Below are positions 8,352 to 15,058 of a stretch of 15,058 nt of DNA, piece after piece. Every line of letters begins with the position of its first letter. The first letter of the stretch is position 1. Position numbers and translations under genes: made by a program. The stretch comes from Akkermansia muciniphila. Lineage in GTDB: Bacteria; Verrucomicrobiota; Verrucomicrobiia; Verrucomicrobiales; V1-33. The notes below the pieces were generated by a model that ran no database searches, had not been told where the DNA came from, and saw only the letters and a program-made list of their open reading frames with translations. The DNA is taken from the NCBI GenBank assembly GCA_943331195.2, contig CALQKQ020000027.1:1-15058 (forward strand). The letters run 5' to 3'.

Positions 8352-9758
8352 ATGGATATCTCTACTCTGGCGTTGATTTCCGGCGGCATCGCGATCCTCC
8401 AAGCGCTCGCCTTTTGCTTCGCGTGGACCCTCAACCGGAGCGCTCCGGGGCTGGGCCGCTGGACGCTGACCAGCCTGCTCTGCGGGAGTTCCCTCCTGCT
8501 GATGCTCTGTCGTCAGCGCTTTGACTTCCCCCTGCTCACCCAGTGGCTGCCGACGCTGCTGGCCTGGACCGGAACCGCCCTGCTCTATGTAGGCACGGCG
8601 GAATTCCAAGGGAGGCGGGCGGTGCTGAAGTGGCCGCTGCTCTGCTGCGCGCCGGCGCTGGTCGGCTACCTTTGGTTCGGATGGGTCTCCCCACAAACCT
8701 GGCTGCGACCGGTCTTCTACTCGACGCCGATGGTGCTCTTTCTGGGCCTTACGGCGCGCGAGTGGTTCCGCGAACAACGCGAAGGCCTCCGCTTGACCGC
8801 CTACTGCAGCGGCGGGACCGCCGCGCTCTACGCCCTCTCTTATATATGCCGTGCCTGGTTAATCGCCAGCCAAGAGGCGAATCCAGAACCTCTCGAAGGC
8901 GGCCCCGTCCAAGTGCTCGTGTTCGTCAGCACCCTGTTGTGGTTGCTTTGCTGGACCTACACCGCGCTGCTCCTGCTCAACCAATGGCATCTCTTGGAAA
9001 AAATGCAGTTTTATGAGGCCCAATTGATGGCTCAGAAGAATCTGGTCCACACCGAAAGGCAATTGGCCATCCGCGAGCGAGAGTTGCTCAGCGAGCGCTC
9101 CCTGCGGCAACGCGACCTGCTGCTGCGCGACCTGCACGACGGCATCGGCGGGATGACGGCCAACTTGGTATTGCTCGTCTCCATGGGACGCCGCGAGGAA
9201 GAAGCCTCCGAGCGGCATGAACTCATGCGCCACCTCGAGCATCTCGTGGTCGATTGTAATCGGGAGGTCAGATGCCTCATGGACGTGCTCGAAAAGGGCC
9301 CCGTCGATTGGTGTCAATTCCTCCAGGAGCTGCGCCAGCATGCCGAGCATCTCACGGCCGGCCACGGCTTCAAACTGGACTGGCAGGTCAGCGGCAAGCT
9401 GCCGACGCCCCCCCTCAGCGATGCCGCCGCCCGACTCTCCCTGCTGCGCTGCCTGAAGGAAGCCATCAGCAACCTCGCCCGCCACGCCCAGGCCCGCCAC
9501 GCCACCATCCGGGTGCGTTTCTTTCAGGACTGTTTCGGCATCACCGTCCGCGATGACGGTATCGGCCTGCCGCACGGCCAGGTCGCGGATTCCGGCGGCC
9601 GCGGCTTGCCCAACATGCGCCGCCGCTGCGAGGAACTCTGCGGCCGCGTCGCGATTCATCGAAGTTACGGAACCACCCTTCGATTCATCATCCCGCTGCC
9701 GGTCAGCCTCCACCCCATCCCCAAAAAATCCCCATTTTGCGACCTTGCCCCCGCCTGA
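8352..9758 (+). CDS. Seven-helix membrane histidine kinase (NarL/HPK7 type)
   Basis: Product of 468 residues from the ATG at 8352; an in-frame TTG at 8343 is possible but less likely. Residues 1-211 carry seven hydrophobic segments (about 5-27, 37-54, 64-84, 92-111, 118-135, 147-170, 186-211) joined by short loops, with no large periplasmic or PAS domain. A charged helix, probably coiled coil, follows at 213-256. The HisKA_3 dimerisation motif LLRDLHDGIGG places the phospho-accepting histidine at H262. The ATP-binding domain shows the N-box EAISNLARHA (N374), the G1 box DDGIGLP (D401/D402) and a G2-like GGRGLPNMRRRCEEL, then GTTLRFIIPLP. It autophosphorylates at the inner membrane and should pass phosphate to the regulator encoded 21 bases downstream. 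With so little exposed outside, the signal is probably membrane-linked or comes through a partner. It is divergent from the secreted-protein pair, a common arrangement for a regulator and its target, but control is not shown by sequence. Confidence 0.93.
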   Translation: MDISTLALISGGIAILQALAFCFAWTLNRSAPGLGRWTLTSLLCGSSLLLMLCRQRFDFPLLTQWLPTLLAWTGTALLYVGTAEFQGRRAVLKWPLLCCAPALVGYLWFGWVSPQTWLRPVFYSTPMVLFLGLTAREWFREQREGLRLTAYCSGGTAALYALSYICRAWLIASQEANPEPLEGGPVQVLVFVSTLLWLLCWTYTALLLLNQWHLLEKMQFYEAQLMAQKNLVHTERQLAIRERELLSERSLRQRDLLLRDLHDGIGGMTANLVLLVSMGRREEEASERHELMRHLEHLVVDCNREVRCLMDVLEKGPVDWCQFLQELRQHAEHLTAGHGFKLDWQVSGKLPTPPLSDAAARLSLLRCLKEAISNLARHAQARHATIRVRFFQDCFGITVRDDGIGLPHGQVADSGGRGLPNMRRRCEELCGRVAIHRSYGTTLRFIIPLPVSLHPIPKKSPFCDLAPA

Positions 9759-9763
9759 GGAGG
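9757..9763 (+). promoter_or_regulatory. Strong Shine-Dalgarno sequence between kinase and regulator
   Basis: GAGGAGG overlaps the kinase stop codon (TGA, 9756-9758). The GGAGG core (9759-9763) is 5 bases before an ATG at 9769 but 16 bases before the regulator ATG at 9780, too far for usual direct use. It is the only strong Shine-Dalgarno sequence I found close to a gene start in this window. Confidence 0.6.
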
Positions 9764-9768
9764 AATCC

Positions 9769-9783
9769 ATGAAAAGAACATGA
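9769..9783 (+). CDS. Four-codon minigene (MKRT) overlapping the regulator start
   Basis: ATG AAA AGA ACA TGA encodes MKRT, with ideal spacing to the strong ribosome-binding site at 9757-9763. Its stop TGA (9781-9783) overlaps the regulator start ATG (9780-9782) in an ATGA arrangement. This is the layout of a translational coupling leader: ribosomes loaded at the strong site finish the short peptide and restart on the regulator. The regulator frame has no start codon between 9756 and 9780, so 9780 is its first possible start. Whether the peptide itself has any role is unknown. Confidence 0.4.
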   Translation: MKRT

Positions 9784-10418
9784 TTCGCCTTGTGATAGTG
9801 GAAGACGATCCCGCGATGCTGGCGGCCCTTGGTCGGCTTTTCGCGGCGGCGGACGGCATCCACTTGGTGGGAGCCTATGAGACGGCCGAGGCGGCCCTGC
9901 AAGAGGTGGACTGGAAGGAAGTGGACGTGCTATTGACCGACCTAGATCTCCCGGGATTGACCGGGCCCCAGTTGATCGCGGTGGCCCGTGGGCAAGCGCC
10001 GCAGCTGCTGGCCTTGGCTCACACCGTTCATGAGCAGCGCGAGAGCTTGTTTCAGGCCCTGCGCGCGGGGGCCTACGGCTATCTTGTCAAGGGGATGCCC
10101 GCTCCCGCGTTGGTCCAAGCGATCCGCGCCATCTTCGGCGGAGAAACCCCGATCAGCCCCTTGGTGGCCAGGCACCTGATCGCGCAGTTCCACGAGACCG
10201 AGGCCGCCGCGTCGGCAGCTCCGCAGGAGGATTTGACGAGCCGGGAACGGGAAGTGCTGCGGAGCTTCACCCGCGGCAGCACTTATGATGAAATCGCCGA
10301 CGCCATGGGCATCAGCCGCCACACCGTGCACACCCATATTCGCAATATTTATGGCAAGTTGCACGTCAACAGCCGCAAGCAGGCGCTGCGCCAGGCCCTG
10401 AGCCGAGGCTACTTGTGA
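9780..10418 (+). CDS. NarL/FixJ-family response regulator
   Basis: Product of 212 residues. The receiver domain spans about 1-120: acidic pocket E8-D9-D10, phospho-accepting D54 within LLTDLDLPG, T82 at the switch position, and K104 in GYLVKG. A linker runs about 121-149. The C-terminal LuxR-type helix-turn-helix (about 150-207) shows LTSREREVLRSFTRG, YDEIADAMGISRHTVHTHI and the typical YGKLHVNSRKQA end. Phosphorylation by the kinase encoded just upstream should drive dimerisation and DNA binding. The start at 9780 is fixed because an in-frame stop lies at 9756 with no start codon in between; initiation probably depends on coupling to the 4-codon minigene. The targets are not known; the divergent secreted-protein pair is the nearest candidate, and the sulfatase genes to the right are another. 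Confidence 0.95.
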   Translation: MIRLVIVEDDPAMLAALGRLFAAADGIHLVGAYETAEAALQEVDWKEVDVLLTDLDLPGLTGPQLIAVARGQAPQLLALAHTVHEQRESLFQALRAGAYGYLVKGMPAPALVQAIRAIFGGETPISPLVARHLIAQFHETEAAASAAPQEDLTSREREVLRSFTRGSTYDEIADAMGISRHTVHTHIRNIYGKLHVNSRKQALRQALSRGYL

Positions 10419-10477
10419 GAGGGTGAACTTCCCGTGCCCAAGCCCCAACCGGGCGGGCCAATCATTAGGTCGCCCCT

Positions 10478-12007
10478 TCAGGGCTCGGGGGGGAGCTGAG
10501 GGCGCAAGGGGGTGTGGCCGTCGCTGGCGACGGGGTAGACGGCGTGCTGCTGCTGCAGTCCATCGATCAAGCCCTGCATCAAACGGCGCAGTTCGGCGGG
10601 GTGGGATGCGGCCAAATTTTGCTGTTCAAAGGGGTCCTCGGCGAGATGATAGAGTTGGTAGGGCGACCCTTCGGACACCGCCGAGGGCAGATAGTGATAA
10701 ATGACTTTCCAGCCGCCATCGCGATAGGACGTGAAGTAATTGCTGCGGTGGGGCGCGTGCGGGTAATGCATCAGAAAGGTTTCGCGGCGGCTAGGGTCGG
10801 ATTGGCCGGTGAGGAGGCGGTCGAGAGGCGCGCCGTCCACCACATGCGAGGGAGGCGAGCTCAGCCCAACAAGCTTGAGCAAGGTGGGAAAGAGGTCGTA
10901 CACGGCGGCCTGCTGGGACTGGATGGCCCCGGCGGCGATGGGAAGGCGCTGCTGGCAAGGAAGCTCCGGCCCCGGCCGGGCCCAGGCGGCGATGAAGGGG
11001 ACCCGCATCCCGCCTTCATAGTGAGAGCCCTTGCGTCCCCGCAGCGGCGCGGCGCAAGCCACGGCGTGCTCGTGCCCTAACGGCGCGTCCGATCCGTTAT
11101 CACCCAAAAAGAGCACCAGGGTTTGCTGGGCGACGCCGAGCGCGTCCAAATGGTCGAGGAGATCCCCGAGCGATTGATCCATGCCCTCCACCAAGGTGGC
11201 GAAGGCCTGGGCGGCGGCGGGTTTGCCGGAGTTGCGGTACGCCTCTGCGAAACGGGGATCGGACTGGAAGGGCGCATGCACCGCGTAGTGGGCGAAGTGA
11301 AGGAAAAAGGGCTTCCCCTCCTGCACGGCGGCGGAGACATGGGCCTTGGCCTCGCGGGTGAGCGCTTCGGTCAGGAACACCTCGCTGCCGTGGTATTTTT
11401 CCAAGCCGGGCACGGCGTGGGTGGCGGCGCGGGTGCCCGCATAGTTTTGCGCCCCGTAATAGCTCCCCGGCTGCCCCATGGGGCCACCCCCGGTATTGAC
11501 CGCGAAGCCGAGGTGGAGGGGGTCGGCCCCGGGGCTGCCGCGCGGCCCCAAGTGGCCTTTGCCCACGTGAAGGGTGCGGTAGCCGGCCTGCTGCAGGAGG
11601 CCTGGCAGGGCCACCGCGTCCGGCGCCAGACCCTGCCAATTCCAATCCGGCGGGCCCTGGGGGCCCCGATTGTTTTCGTCAGGATTGATCCAATTGGTGG
11701 TGCGGTGCCGCGCCGCATTCTGCCCCGTGAGCAGCGACAGCCGCGTCGGCGAGCACACGCTCATGGCACAAAACTGGTTGAAGCGGATGCCGCGCTCCGC
11801 CAGGCGCTCCATGTGGGGGGTCCGGTAAAAATCGTTGAGCGGATAGCGCTGCGGCCGCCCCGCCGCATCCGTCAAAAAGGGCAGCGAGGTGTCCATCACC
11901 CCCATGTCATCGACCAGAAAAATCACGATGTTAGGCCTGAACTCCGCCGCAGGGGCGGCCGCCAGACAAGCCAAGAGAAGGAGGGATAGGAGTGCGCGAA
12001 AGGCCAT
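10478..12007 (-). CDS. Exported sulfatase (S1 type, formylglycine-dependent)
   Basis: Product of 509 residues with a signal peptide (MAFRALLSLLLLACLAAAPAA). LLAC with C14 is a weak lipobox, so a lipoprotein is an alternative to simple export. It hydrolyses sulfate esters in the periplasm or outside the cell. The sulfatase signature VCSPTRLSLLTG places C85 as the residue converted to formylglycine. Other expected active-site residues are D33/D34 in LVDDMG, K150 and H152 in VGKGHLG (the common Trp is Gly here), H244 in HYAVHAPF, D303/N304 in LGDNGSD, and K326 in RGRKGSHYEGG. The length fits arylsulfatase-like family members. The substrate cannot be told from sequence; sulfated polysaccharide is likely given the context. 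It stands alone on this strand, convergent with the response regulator (59 bases between stops) and divergent from the LTxxQ gene. The start has no Shine-Dalgarno sequence. The gene for the formylglycine-forming enzyme is not in the window. Confidence 0.94.
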   Translation of the reverse strand: MAFRALLSLLLLACLAAAPAAEFRPNIVIFLVDDMGVMDTSLPFLTDAAGRPQRYPLNDFYRTPHMERLAERGIRFNQFCAMSVCSPTRLSLLTGQNAARHRTTNWINPDENNRGPQGPPDWNWQGLAPDAVALPGLLQQAGYRTLHVGKGHLGPRGSPGADPLHLGFAVNTGGGPMGQPGSYYGAQNYAGTRAATHAVPGLEKYHGSEVFLTEALTREAKAHVSAAVQEGKPFFLHFAHYAVHAPFQSDPRFAEAYRNSGKPAAAQAFATLVEGMDQSLGDLLDHLDALGVAQQTLVLFLGDNGSDAPLGHEHAVACAAPLRGRKGSHYEGGMRVPFIAAWARPGPELPCQQRLPIAAGAIQSQQAAVYDLFPTLLKLVGLSSPPSHVVDGAPLDRLLTGQSDPSRRETFLMHYPHAPHRSNYFTSYRDGGWKVIYHYLPSAVSEGSPYQLYHLAEDPFEQQNLAASHPAELRRLMQGLIDGLQQQHAVYPVASDGHTPLRPQLPPEP

Positions 12008-12267
12008 GCAGAGGAGGGCGAAACCGCCGGAGAAGCGCTCAGTTTAGGAGCAAAGCCCGCGCCTGGCCAGCCCTTTGCCTGGAAATGCCTTGCCGCCATG
12101 GCCGCGACAAGACGCCAAGCCCGCCGCCGCCCTAGCCGCAGGAGATCAGGCAAACCCCGAGGCGCGCGCGCGGCAAGTCCGGCGCAGGTTCTCTTTGCCC
12201 GCCCCCCCTTCCCGCCCAAAGCTAACCTGGCTTCGATCTGCCCTTTCCCCTAAGCTGCACCCTCCCC
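12008..12267. promoter_or_regulatory. Divergent spacer between sulfatase and LTxxQ gene
   Basis: These 260 bases should contain the promoters for the leftward sulfatase and the rightward LTxxQ-sulfatase pair. The region is very GC-rich, with an alternating CG stretch near 12162-12171 and C-rich runs near 12198-12216. I found no convincing -35/-10 pair, no clear dyad and no supported small gene. Confidence 0.4.
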
Positions 12268-13209
12268 ATGAAAAACCGCCTCCTTTTCCTAACTTTCGGT
12301 CTCTTGCTCGGCGCGGGCCTCAGCTGGGCCTGGCAGCTGTCCTCCCGCGATGCCGGAACCCTCGCCGCCGCGCAAGGGGAAGCCGACCGCGCCCGCATCG
12401 CCCTGCTTGAAGCCGACCTCCAAGGGGCCCGCGCCGAGGCCGAGCGCGCCCGCCTGGCCATGGCATCCGCCGGAGCCGATCTCGCGCCACCCGCCCCTAA
12501 CGTGGTTGATTTGGAGCGCCTGCTCAATGACGCCCGCCCCCTCTTAAAATCGCTCGCCCTCATGTTCGGGGAGCAGCGCCGCACCATGAGCGAGCAATGG
12601 ATTCGCAGCATGGTCACGAAAATGGCCGATGACATGGGCCTCACCGAGGAGCAGGCCGCCGCCATGGCGGAGCACTTCATCAAGCTGGACGGAGAAAACT
12701 TCGCCAAAATGCAGGCCATGTTAGACCGCAAGCTCTCCATTTTTGACGTCTTCACGGTCATGAACGATCTCAATCCACAAAAATCCATGGATGCCTACGT
12801 GATGAAGTCCCTCACCGAGGAACAGCGCAGCGCCTGGGAAGGCCGCAAGCTGGAGACCAAAGCCCAGCAGTTAGAGCGCACCGCGACCCGCCAATTGGAC
12901 CGGATGACGCGCGATCTCCAATTGGACGAAACCCAGCAAGACCGCGTCTTCGAAATTCTCGTCAAAACCAATCCCGCCTACGACCCGTCCCTCGCCGTCG
13001 CAGGCTTGGCCACGGAAAGCGCCGGGCCCAGCACTCCCGAAAACCAAAACGAAGCCATCGCCGAAGTCCTCCGCCCCGAGCAAATGGAAGGCTGGAACAC
13101 CATGCAGGAGCGCCAATCCCGCGAAAACAAGCGCTGGACCGATGCCTTGGGCGGCTTCGACGCCGCCACCTTCTTCCGCGGCATGGTGGGCGGCGGCCGG
13201 GGGCGCTGA
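12268..13209 (+). CDS. Membrane-anchored or periplasmic protein with LTxxQ repeats
   Basis: Product of 313 residues. The N-terminus (KNRLLFLTFGLLLGAGLSWAW, residues 2-22) is one hydrophobic segment serving as a signal anchor or cleavable signal peptide. Residues about 30-70 are Ala/Arg/Glu-rich and probably coiled coil. The rest is strongly helical and charged, with four spaced motifs of the LTxxQ type: LTEEQ at 125-129, LTEEQ at 182-186, LDETQ at 219-223 and LRPEQ at 268-272. LTxxQ motifs are known from the Spy/CpxP family of periplasmic chaperones and stress sensors, but this protein is about twice their length, so only the motif is shared with confidence. The C-terminus is Gly/Arg-rich. 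It is followed after 60 bases by a sulfatase on the same strand, so the two are probably co-transcribed, and it might assist folding or localisation of that enzyme (inference). The leader before the ATG is pyrimidine-rich. Confidence 0.88.
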   Translation: MKNRLLFLTFGLLLGAGLSWAWQLSSRDAGTLAAAQGEADRARIALLEADLQGARAEAERARLAMASAGADLAPPAPNVVDLERLLNDARPLLKSLALMFGEQRRTMSEQWIRSMVTKMADDMGLTEEQAAAMAEHFIKLDGENFAKMQAMLDRKLSIFDVFTVMNDLNPQKSMDAYVMKSLTEEQRSAWEGRKLETKAQQLERTATRQLDRMTRDLQLDETQQDRVFEILVKTNPAYDPSLAVAGLATESAGPSTPENQNEAIAEVLRPEQMEGWNTMQERQSRENKRWTDALGGFDAATFFRGMVGGGRGR

Positions 13210-13269
13210 GGGCGGCCCCGCCCGCCGCGCGGCCTTCCTGCCACCTGATCCAAATCCGCTCTAGCCTCC

Positions 13270-14622
13270 ATGAACAAAGCCTCCCGCCTCCTCGCGGCCT
13301 TGCTCGCGGGCCTGCTGCTGACGGCGGCAGCTCCGCGCCCAAATATCATTATTATCCTAGCGGACGATCTGGGCGGGGGCGAATGCGGTGCCCCAGACCT
13401 ACCCACTCCCCACTTGGACCGCCTCGCCCGCGAGGGGCTGACGTTTACCAATTGGTGGGCCAACAGCCCGGTCTGCTCGCCGACCCGCGCCGCCCTCCTC
13501 ACTGGCTGCTATCCCGATCGGGTCGGGGTGCCCGGAGTGATCCGCCAGGAAACCCCCGCCGACTCCTGGGGCTACCTCCAGCCGGGGATTCCCCTGCTGC
13601 CGGAGGCGCTTCGCGCCGGCGGCTATCATTCCGCCCTCGTCGGCAAATGGCATCTCGGCACCAGCTCGCCTAACACCCCAACCGAGCGCGGCTTCGATAC
13701 CTTCCACGGCTTTCTCGGCGACATGATGGACGACTACTGGAGCCACCTGCGCCACGGCCACAATCTGATGCGCCGCGACCAGGAAGTGATTTCGCCCGAG
13801 GGCCACGCCACCGACCTTTTCAGCGCTTGGGCCTGTCGCTACCTGGAGGAACGGGCCCAGGCGGGCGGGCCCTTTTTCCTCTACTTGGCCTACAATGCCC
13901 CGCACGACCCCATTCAGCCGCCCCAGGATTGGTTCGAAAAAGTGCGTCGAGCCGCCCCCGAGCTGAGCGAAGCCCGCGCCAAACTGGTGGCTCTGATCGC
14001 CCACCTCGACCACGGGATTGGCCAAGTGCTGGAGACCTTGGATCGCTGCCGCCTTGCGGAAAACACCTTAGTGGTCTTCACCTCGGACAACGGGGGGCAG
14101 CTCAACCGAGCGGCCCGCAACGGCCCGTGGCGCGGCGGCAAGGGCCAGCTCTACGAAGGCGGCTTGCGCGTCCCGGGCCTGGCCCGCTGGCCTGGAAAAA
14201 TCAAGCCGAACACCACAACCGATCGCTTCACCCTAACTATGGACCTGTTTCCCAGCGCCTGCGCGGCAGCGGCACTAGCCGTGCCGCCGGGCATCGACGG
14301 GCGCAGCTTTCTCCCCGCGCTGCTGGAGCCGGAAGCGGGCGATCCGCCCCGCGACCTCTACTTTGTGCGCCGCGAGGGCGGGGCCGAGTATGGTGGCAAA
14401 ACCATTGAGGCCCTGCGGCGGGGCGACTGGAAGCTATTGCAAAACAGCCCCTTCGCTCCGCTCGAGCTCTACAACCTGCGCCGCGATCCTGGCGAAACCA
14501 CCGACCTCGCGGCGGCAGAACCGCAGATCCGCAGCCAACTGCAGCGGGCCCTATCCGAACACCTCCAGCGGGGCGGGCAGGTCCCCTGGCAGCCCCCGGC
14601 AGGTGGAGCGACGGCTCATTGA
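13270..14622 (+). CDS. Exported sulfatase (S1 type, formylglycine-dependent)
   Basis: Product of 450 residues with a signal peptide cut near residue 21 (LLAGLLLTAAA then PRPN). It is expected to remove sulfate esters in the periplasm. Residues seen: D32/D33 in LADDLG, signature VCSPTRAALLTG with C69 as the formylglycine site, K126 and H128 in VGKWHLG, H212 in NAPHDP, D273/N274 in TSDNGG, and K291 in RGGKGQLYEGG. The C-terminal part keeps the common sulfatase ending (GDWKLLQ, LELYNLRRDPGETTDLA). The segment after DDLG (GGECGAPDLPTPHLDRLA) is shorter than in many relatives. It is clearly different from the other sulfatase in this window (450 against 509 residues, different flanks to the shared motifs), so the two probably act on different linkages. 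It lies downstream of the LTxxQ gene, likely in one operon, and converges on accA. The substrate is unknown. Confidence 0.95.
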   Translation: MNKASRLLAALLAGLLLTAAAPRPNIIIILADDLGGGECGAPDLPTPHLDRLAREGLTFTNWWANSPVCSPTRAALLTGCYPDRVGVPGVIRQETPADSWGYLQPGIPLLPEALRAGGYHSALVGKWHLGTSSPNTPTERGFDTFHGFLGDMMDDYWSHLRHGHNLMRRDQEVISPEGHATDLFSAWACRYLEERAQAGGPFFLYLAYNAPHDPIQPPQDWFEKVRRAAPELSEARAKLVALIAHLDHGIGQVLETLDRCRLAENTLVVFTSDNGGQLNRAARNGPWRGGKGQLYEGGLRVPGLARWPGKIKPNTTTDRFTLTMDLFPSACAAAALAVPPGIDGRSFLPALLEPEAGDPPRDLYFVRREGGAEYGGKTIEALRRGDWKLLQNSPFAPLELYNLRRDPGETTDLAAAEPQIRSQLQRALSEHLQRGGQVPWQPPAGGATAH

Positions 14623-14633
14623 GCTTACCTTCC

Positions 14634-14648
14634 GGGCGCGGCGCGCCC
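14634..14648. terminator. GC hairpin between convergent genes, possible terminator
   Basis: GGGCGC (14634-14639) pairs exactly with GCGCCC (14643-14648) around a 3-base loop. It lies 11 bases after the sulfatase stop and 18 bases after the accA stop, where a bidirectional terminator would be expected. There is no clear T-run on either strand, so intrinsic termination is uncertain; the only related trace is TTTGTTTT on the minus strand before the stem. Confidence 0.35.
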
Positions 14649-14666
14649 CTCCGCTGAAAACAAAGG

Positions 14667-15058
14667 CTAGGCGCTGGCGGATTCTTCGACCACGCCGAAG
14701 CGGCGGAATTTGGCGTAGCGGTCGCGCAGGAGATGGGGGGTTTTGGCGGATTCCACGGCGGCGAGGTGGCGGAGGATGGCGTCCTTGACGCTAGCGGCGG
14801 TGGCGGTGGGGTCGTAGTGGGCCCCGCCGGTGGGTTCGGGGATAACTTCGTCGACGATGCCGAGGCGGGAGAGGTCGCTAGCGGTGAGGTTGAGGGCTTC
14901 GGCGGCTTCGGGGGCGTGTTGGCGGTGCTTCCAAAGGATGGCGGCGCAGCCCTCGGGGCTGATGACCGAGTAGTAGGCGTTTTCCAGCATGAGGACGCGG
15001 TCGGCGACGCCGATGCCGAGGGCGCCGCCGGAGCCGCCTTCGCCGATGACGATGGCGA
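14667..15058 (-). CDS. accA: Acetyl-CoA carboxylase carboxyltransferase subunit alpha, C-terminal part
   Basis: The minus-strand frame is open from the right edge to a TAG at 14667-14669, giving the last 129 residues; roughly the first 190 of a usual 315-330 lie outside the window. Recognisable AccA sequence includes AIVIGEGGSGGALGIGVADR, MLENAYYSVISPEGCAAILW, DLSRLGIVDEVIPEPTGGAH and a C-terminal RDRYAKFRRFG. AccA pairs with AccD to move the carboxyl group from biotin carrier protein to acetyl-CoA, making malonyl-CoA for fatty-acid synthesis in the cytoplasm. It is a housekeeping gene converging on the sulfatase operon and has no evident tie to it. Annotating from the internal ATG at 14990 would be wrong, because conserved AccA sequence continues upstream of it. 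Confidence 0.96.
   Translation of the reverse strand, partial: AIVIGEGGSGGALGIGVADRVLMLENAYYSVISPEGCAAILWKHRQHAPEAAEALNLTASDLSRLGIVDEVIPEPTGGAHYDPTATAASVKDAILRHLAAVESAKTPHLLRDRYAKFRRFGVVEESASA

Noticed and set aside
7983..8777. Minus-strand frame (264 codons) spanning the divergent spacer and the kinase start
   Set aside because: It overlaps a strong signal peptide in one gene and the first membrane helices of the kinase in the other, and its Arg/Gln/Pro-rich product has no domain.
8859..9902. Long minus-strand frame (347 codons) opposite the kinase and the start of the regulator
   Set aside because: It lies antisense to strongly supported kinase motifs (H, N and G1 boxes) and its own product has no recognisable motif.
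10419..10477. Possible terminator between the response regulator and the convergent sulfatase
   Set aside because: Only a 4-bp stem (GCCC/GGGC, 10472-10484) that overlaps the sulfatase stop codon, with no T-run.
11123..11989. Long plus-strand frame (288 codons) opposite the first sulfatase
   Set aside because: The minus strand carries the full sulfatase active site; the plus-strand product is a GC-driven antisense frame.
13210..13235. GC-rich hairpin (GGGCG/CGCCC) after the LTxxQ gene
   Set aside because: A short stem in very GC-rich sequence with no T-run, inside a likely operon; chance pairing is expected.
1..15058. Apparent abundance of CTAG and of T-ending codons before AAC or AGC
   Set aside because: By eye there are roughly twenty CTAG sites, below a naive expectation for this length and composition, and C-ending codons also occur before AAC and AGC, so no real bias is supported.

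Overview
The window is GC-rich DNA from what looks like a member of the Verrucomicrobiota (or the wider Planctomycetota-Verrucomicrobiota-Chlamydiota group). This is inferred from several things together: exported Cys-type sulfatases, a very large secreted protein with lectin-, LamG- and PA14-like domains, a periplasmic LTxxQ-repeat protein, gene starts without Shine-Dalgarno sequences, and the style of the partial AccA. No rRNA, tRNA, CRISPR array, insertion sequence or phage gene was seen.

Left part (1-8164, minus strand): two exported proteins encoded in tandem. The upstream gene (6191-8164) makes a 657-residue secreted protein of unknown function. After 20 bases comes a giant gene that starts at 6170 and is still open at base 1, giving at least 2056 residues. 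Its order is signal peptide, L-type-lectin-like domain, divergent InlB-like module, LamG-like jellyroll, PA14-like domain, then about 1300 residues with no family I recognise. The pair looks like an operon for a large surface or secreted assembly that may bind glycans, and it is the best candidate here for an undescribed system.

Middle (8165-10418): divergent from that pair is a two-component system: a seven-helix membrane histidine kinase of the NarL/HPK7 type, then a NarL/FixJ response regulator with a LuxR-type DNA-binding domain. The 187-base region between the divergent units holds an 8-bp perfect inverted repeat with arms 23 bases apart, a plausible operator. Between kinase and regulator lies the one strong Shine-Dalgarno sequence I found near a gene start. 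It is spaced for a 4-codon minigene whose stop overlaps the regulator start (ATGA), suggesting translational coupling.

Right part (10478-14622): a minus-strand exported sulfatase, a 260-base divergent spacer, then a plus-strand pair made of a membrane-anchored LTxxQ-repeat protein and a second exported sulfatase. Both sulfatases keep the CSPTR formylglycine motif and the usual metal and catalytic residues. With the lectin-like proteins they suggest a life on sulfated polysaccharides, although substrate and regulatory links are inference. At the right edge lies the C-terminal part of accA (fatty-acid synthesis, minus strand), separated from the second sulfatase by a short GC hairpin.

Five of the exported-protein genes have pyrimidine-rich, Shine-Dalgarno-free leaders directly before their ATG, a shared feature that may reflect non-canonical translation initiation.
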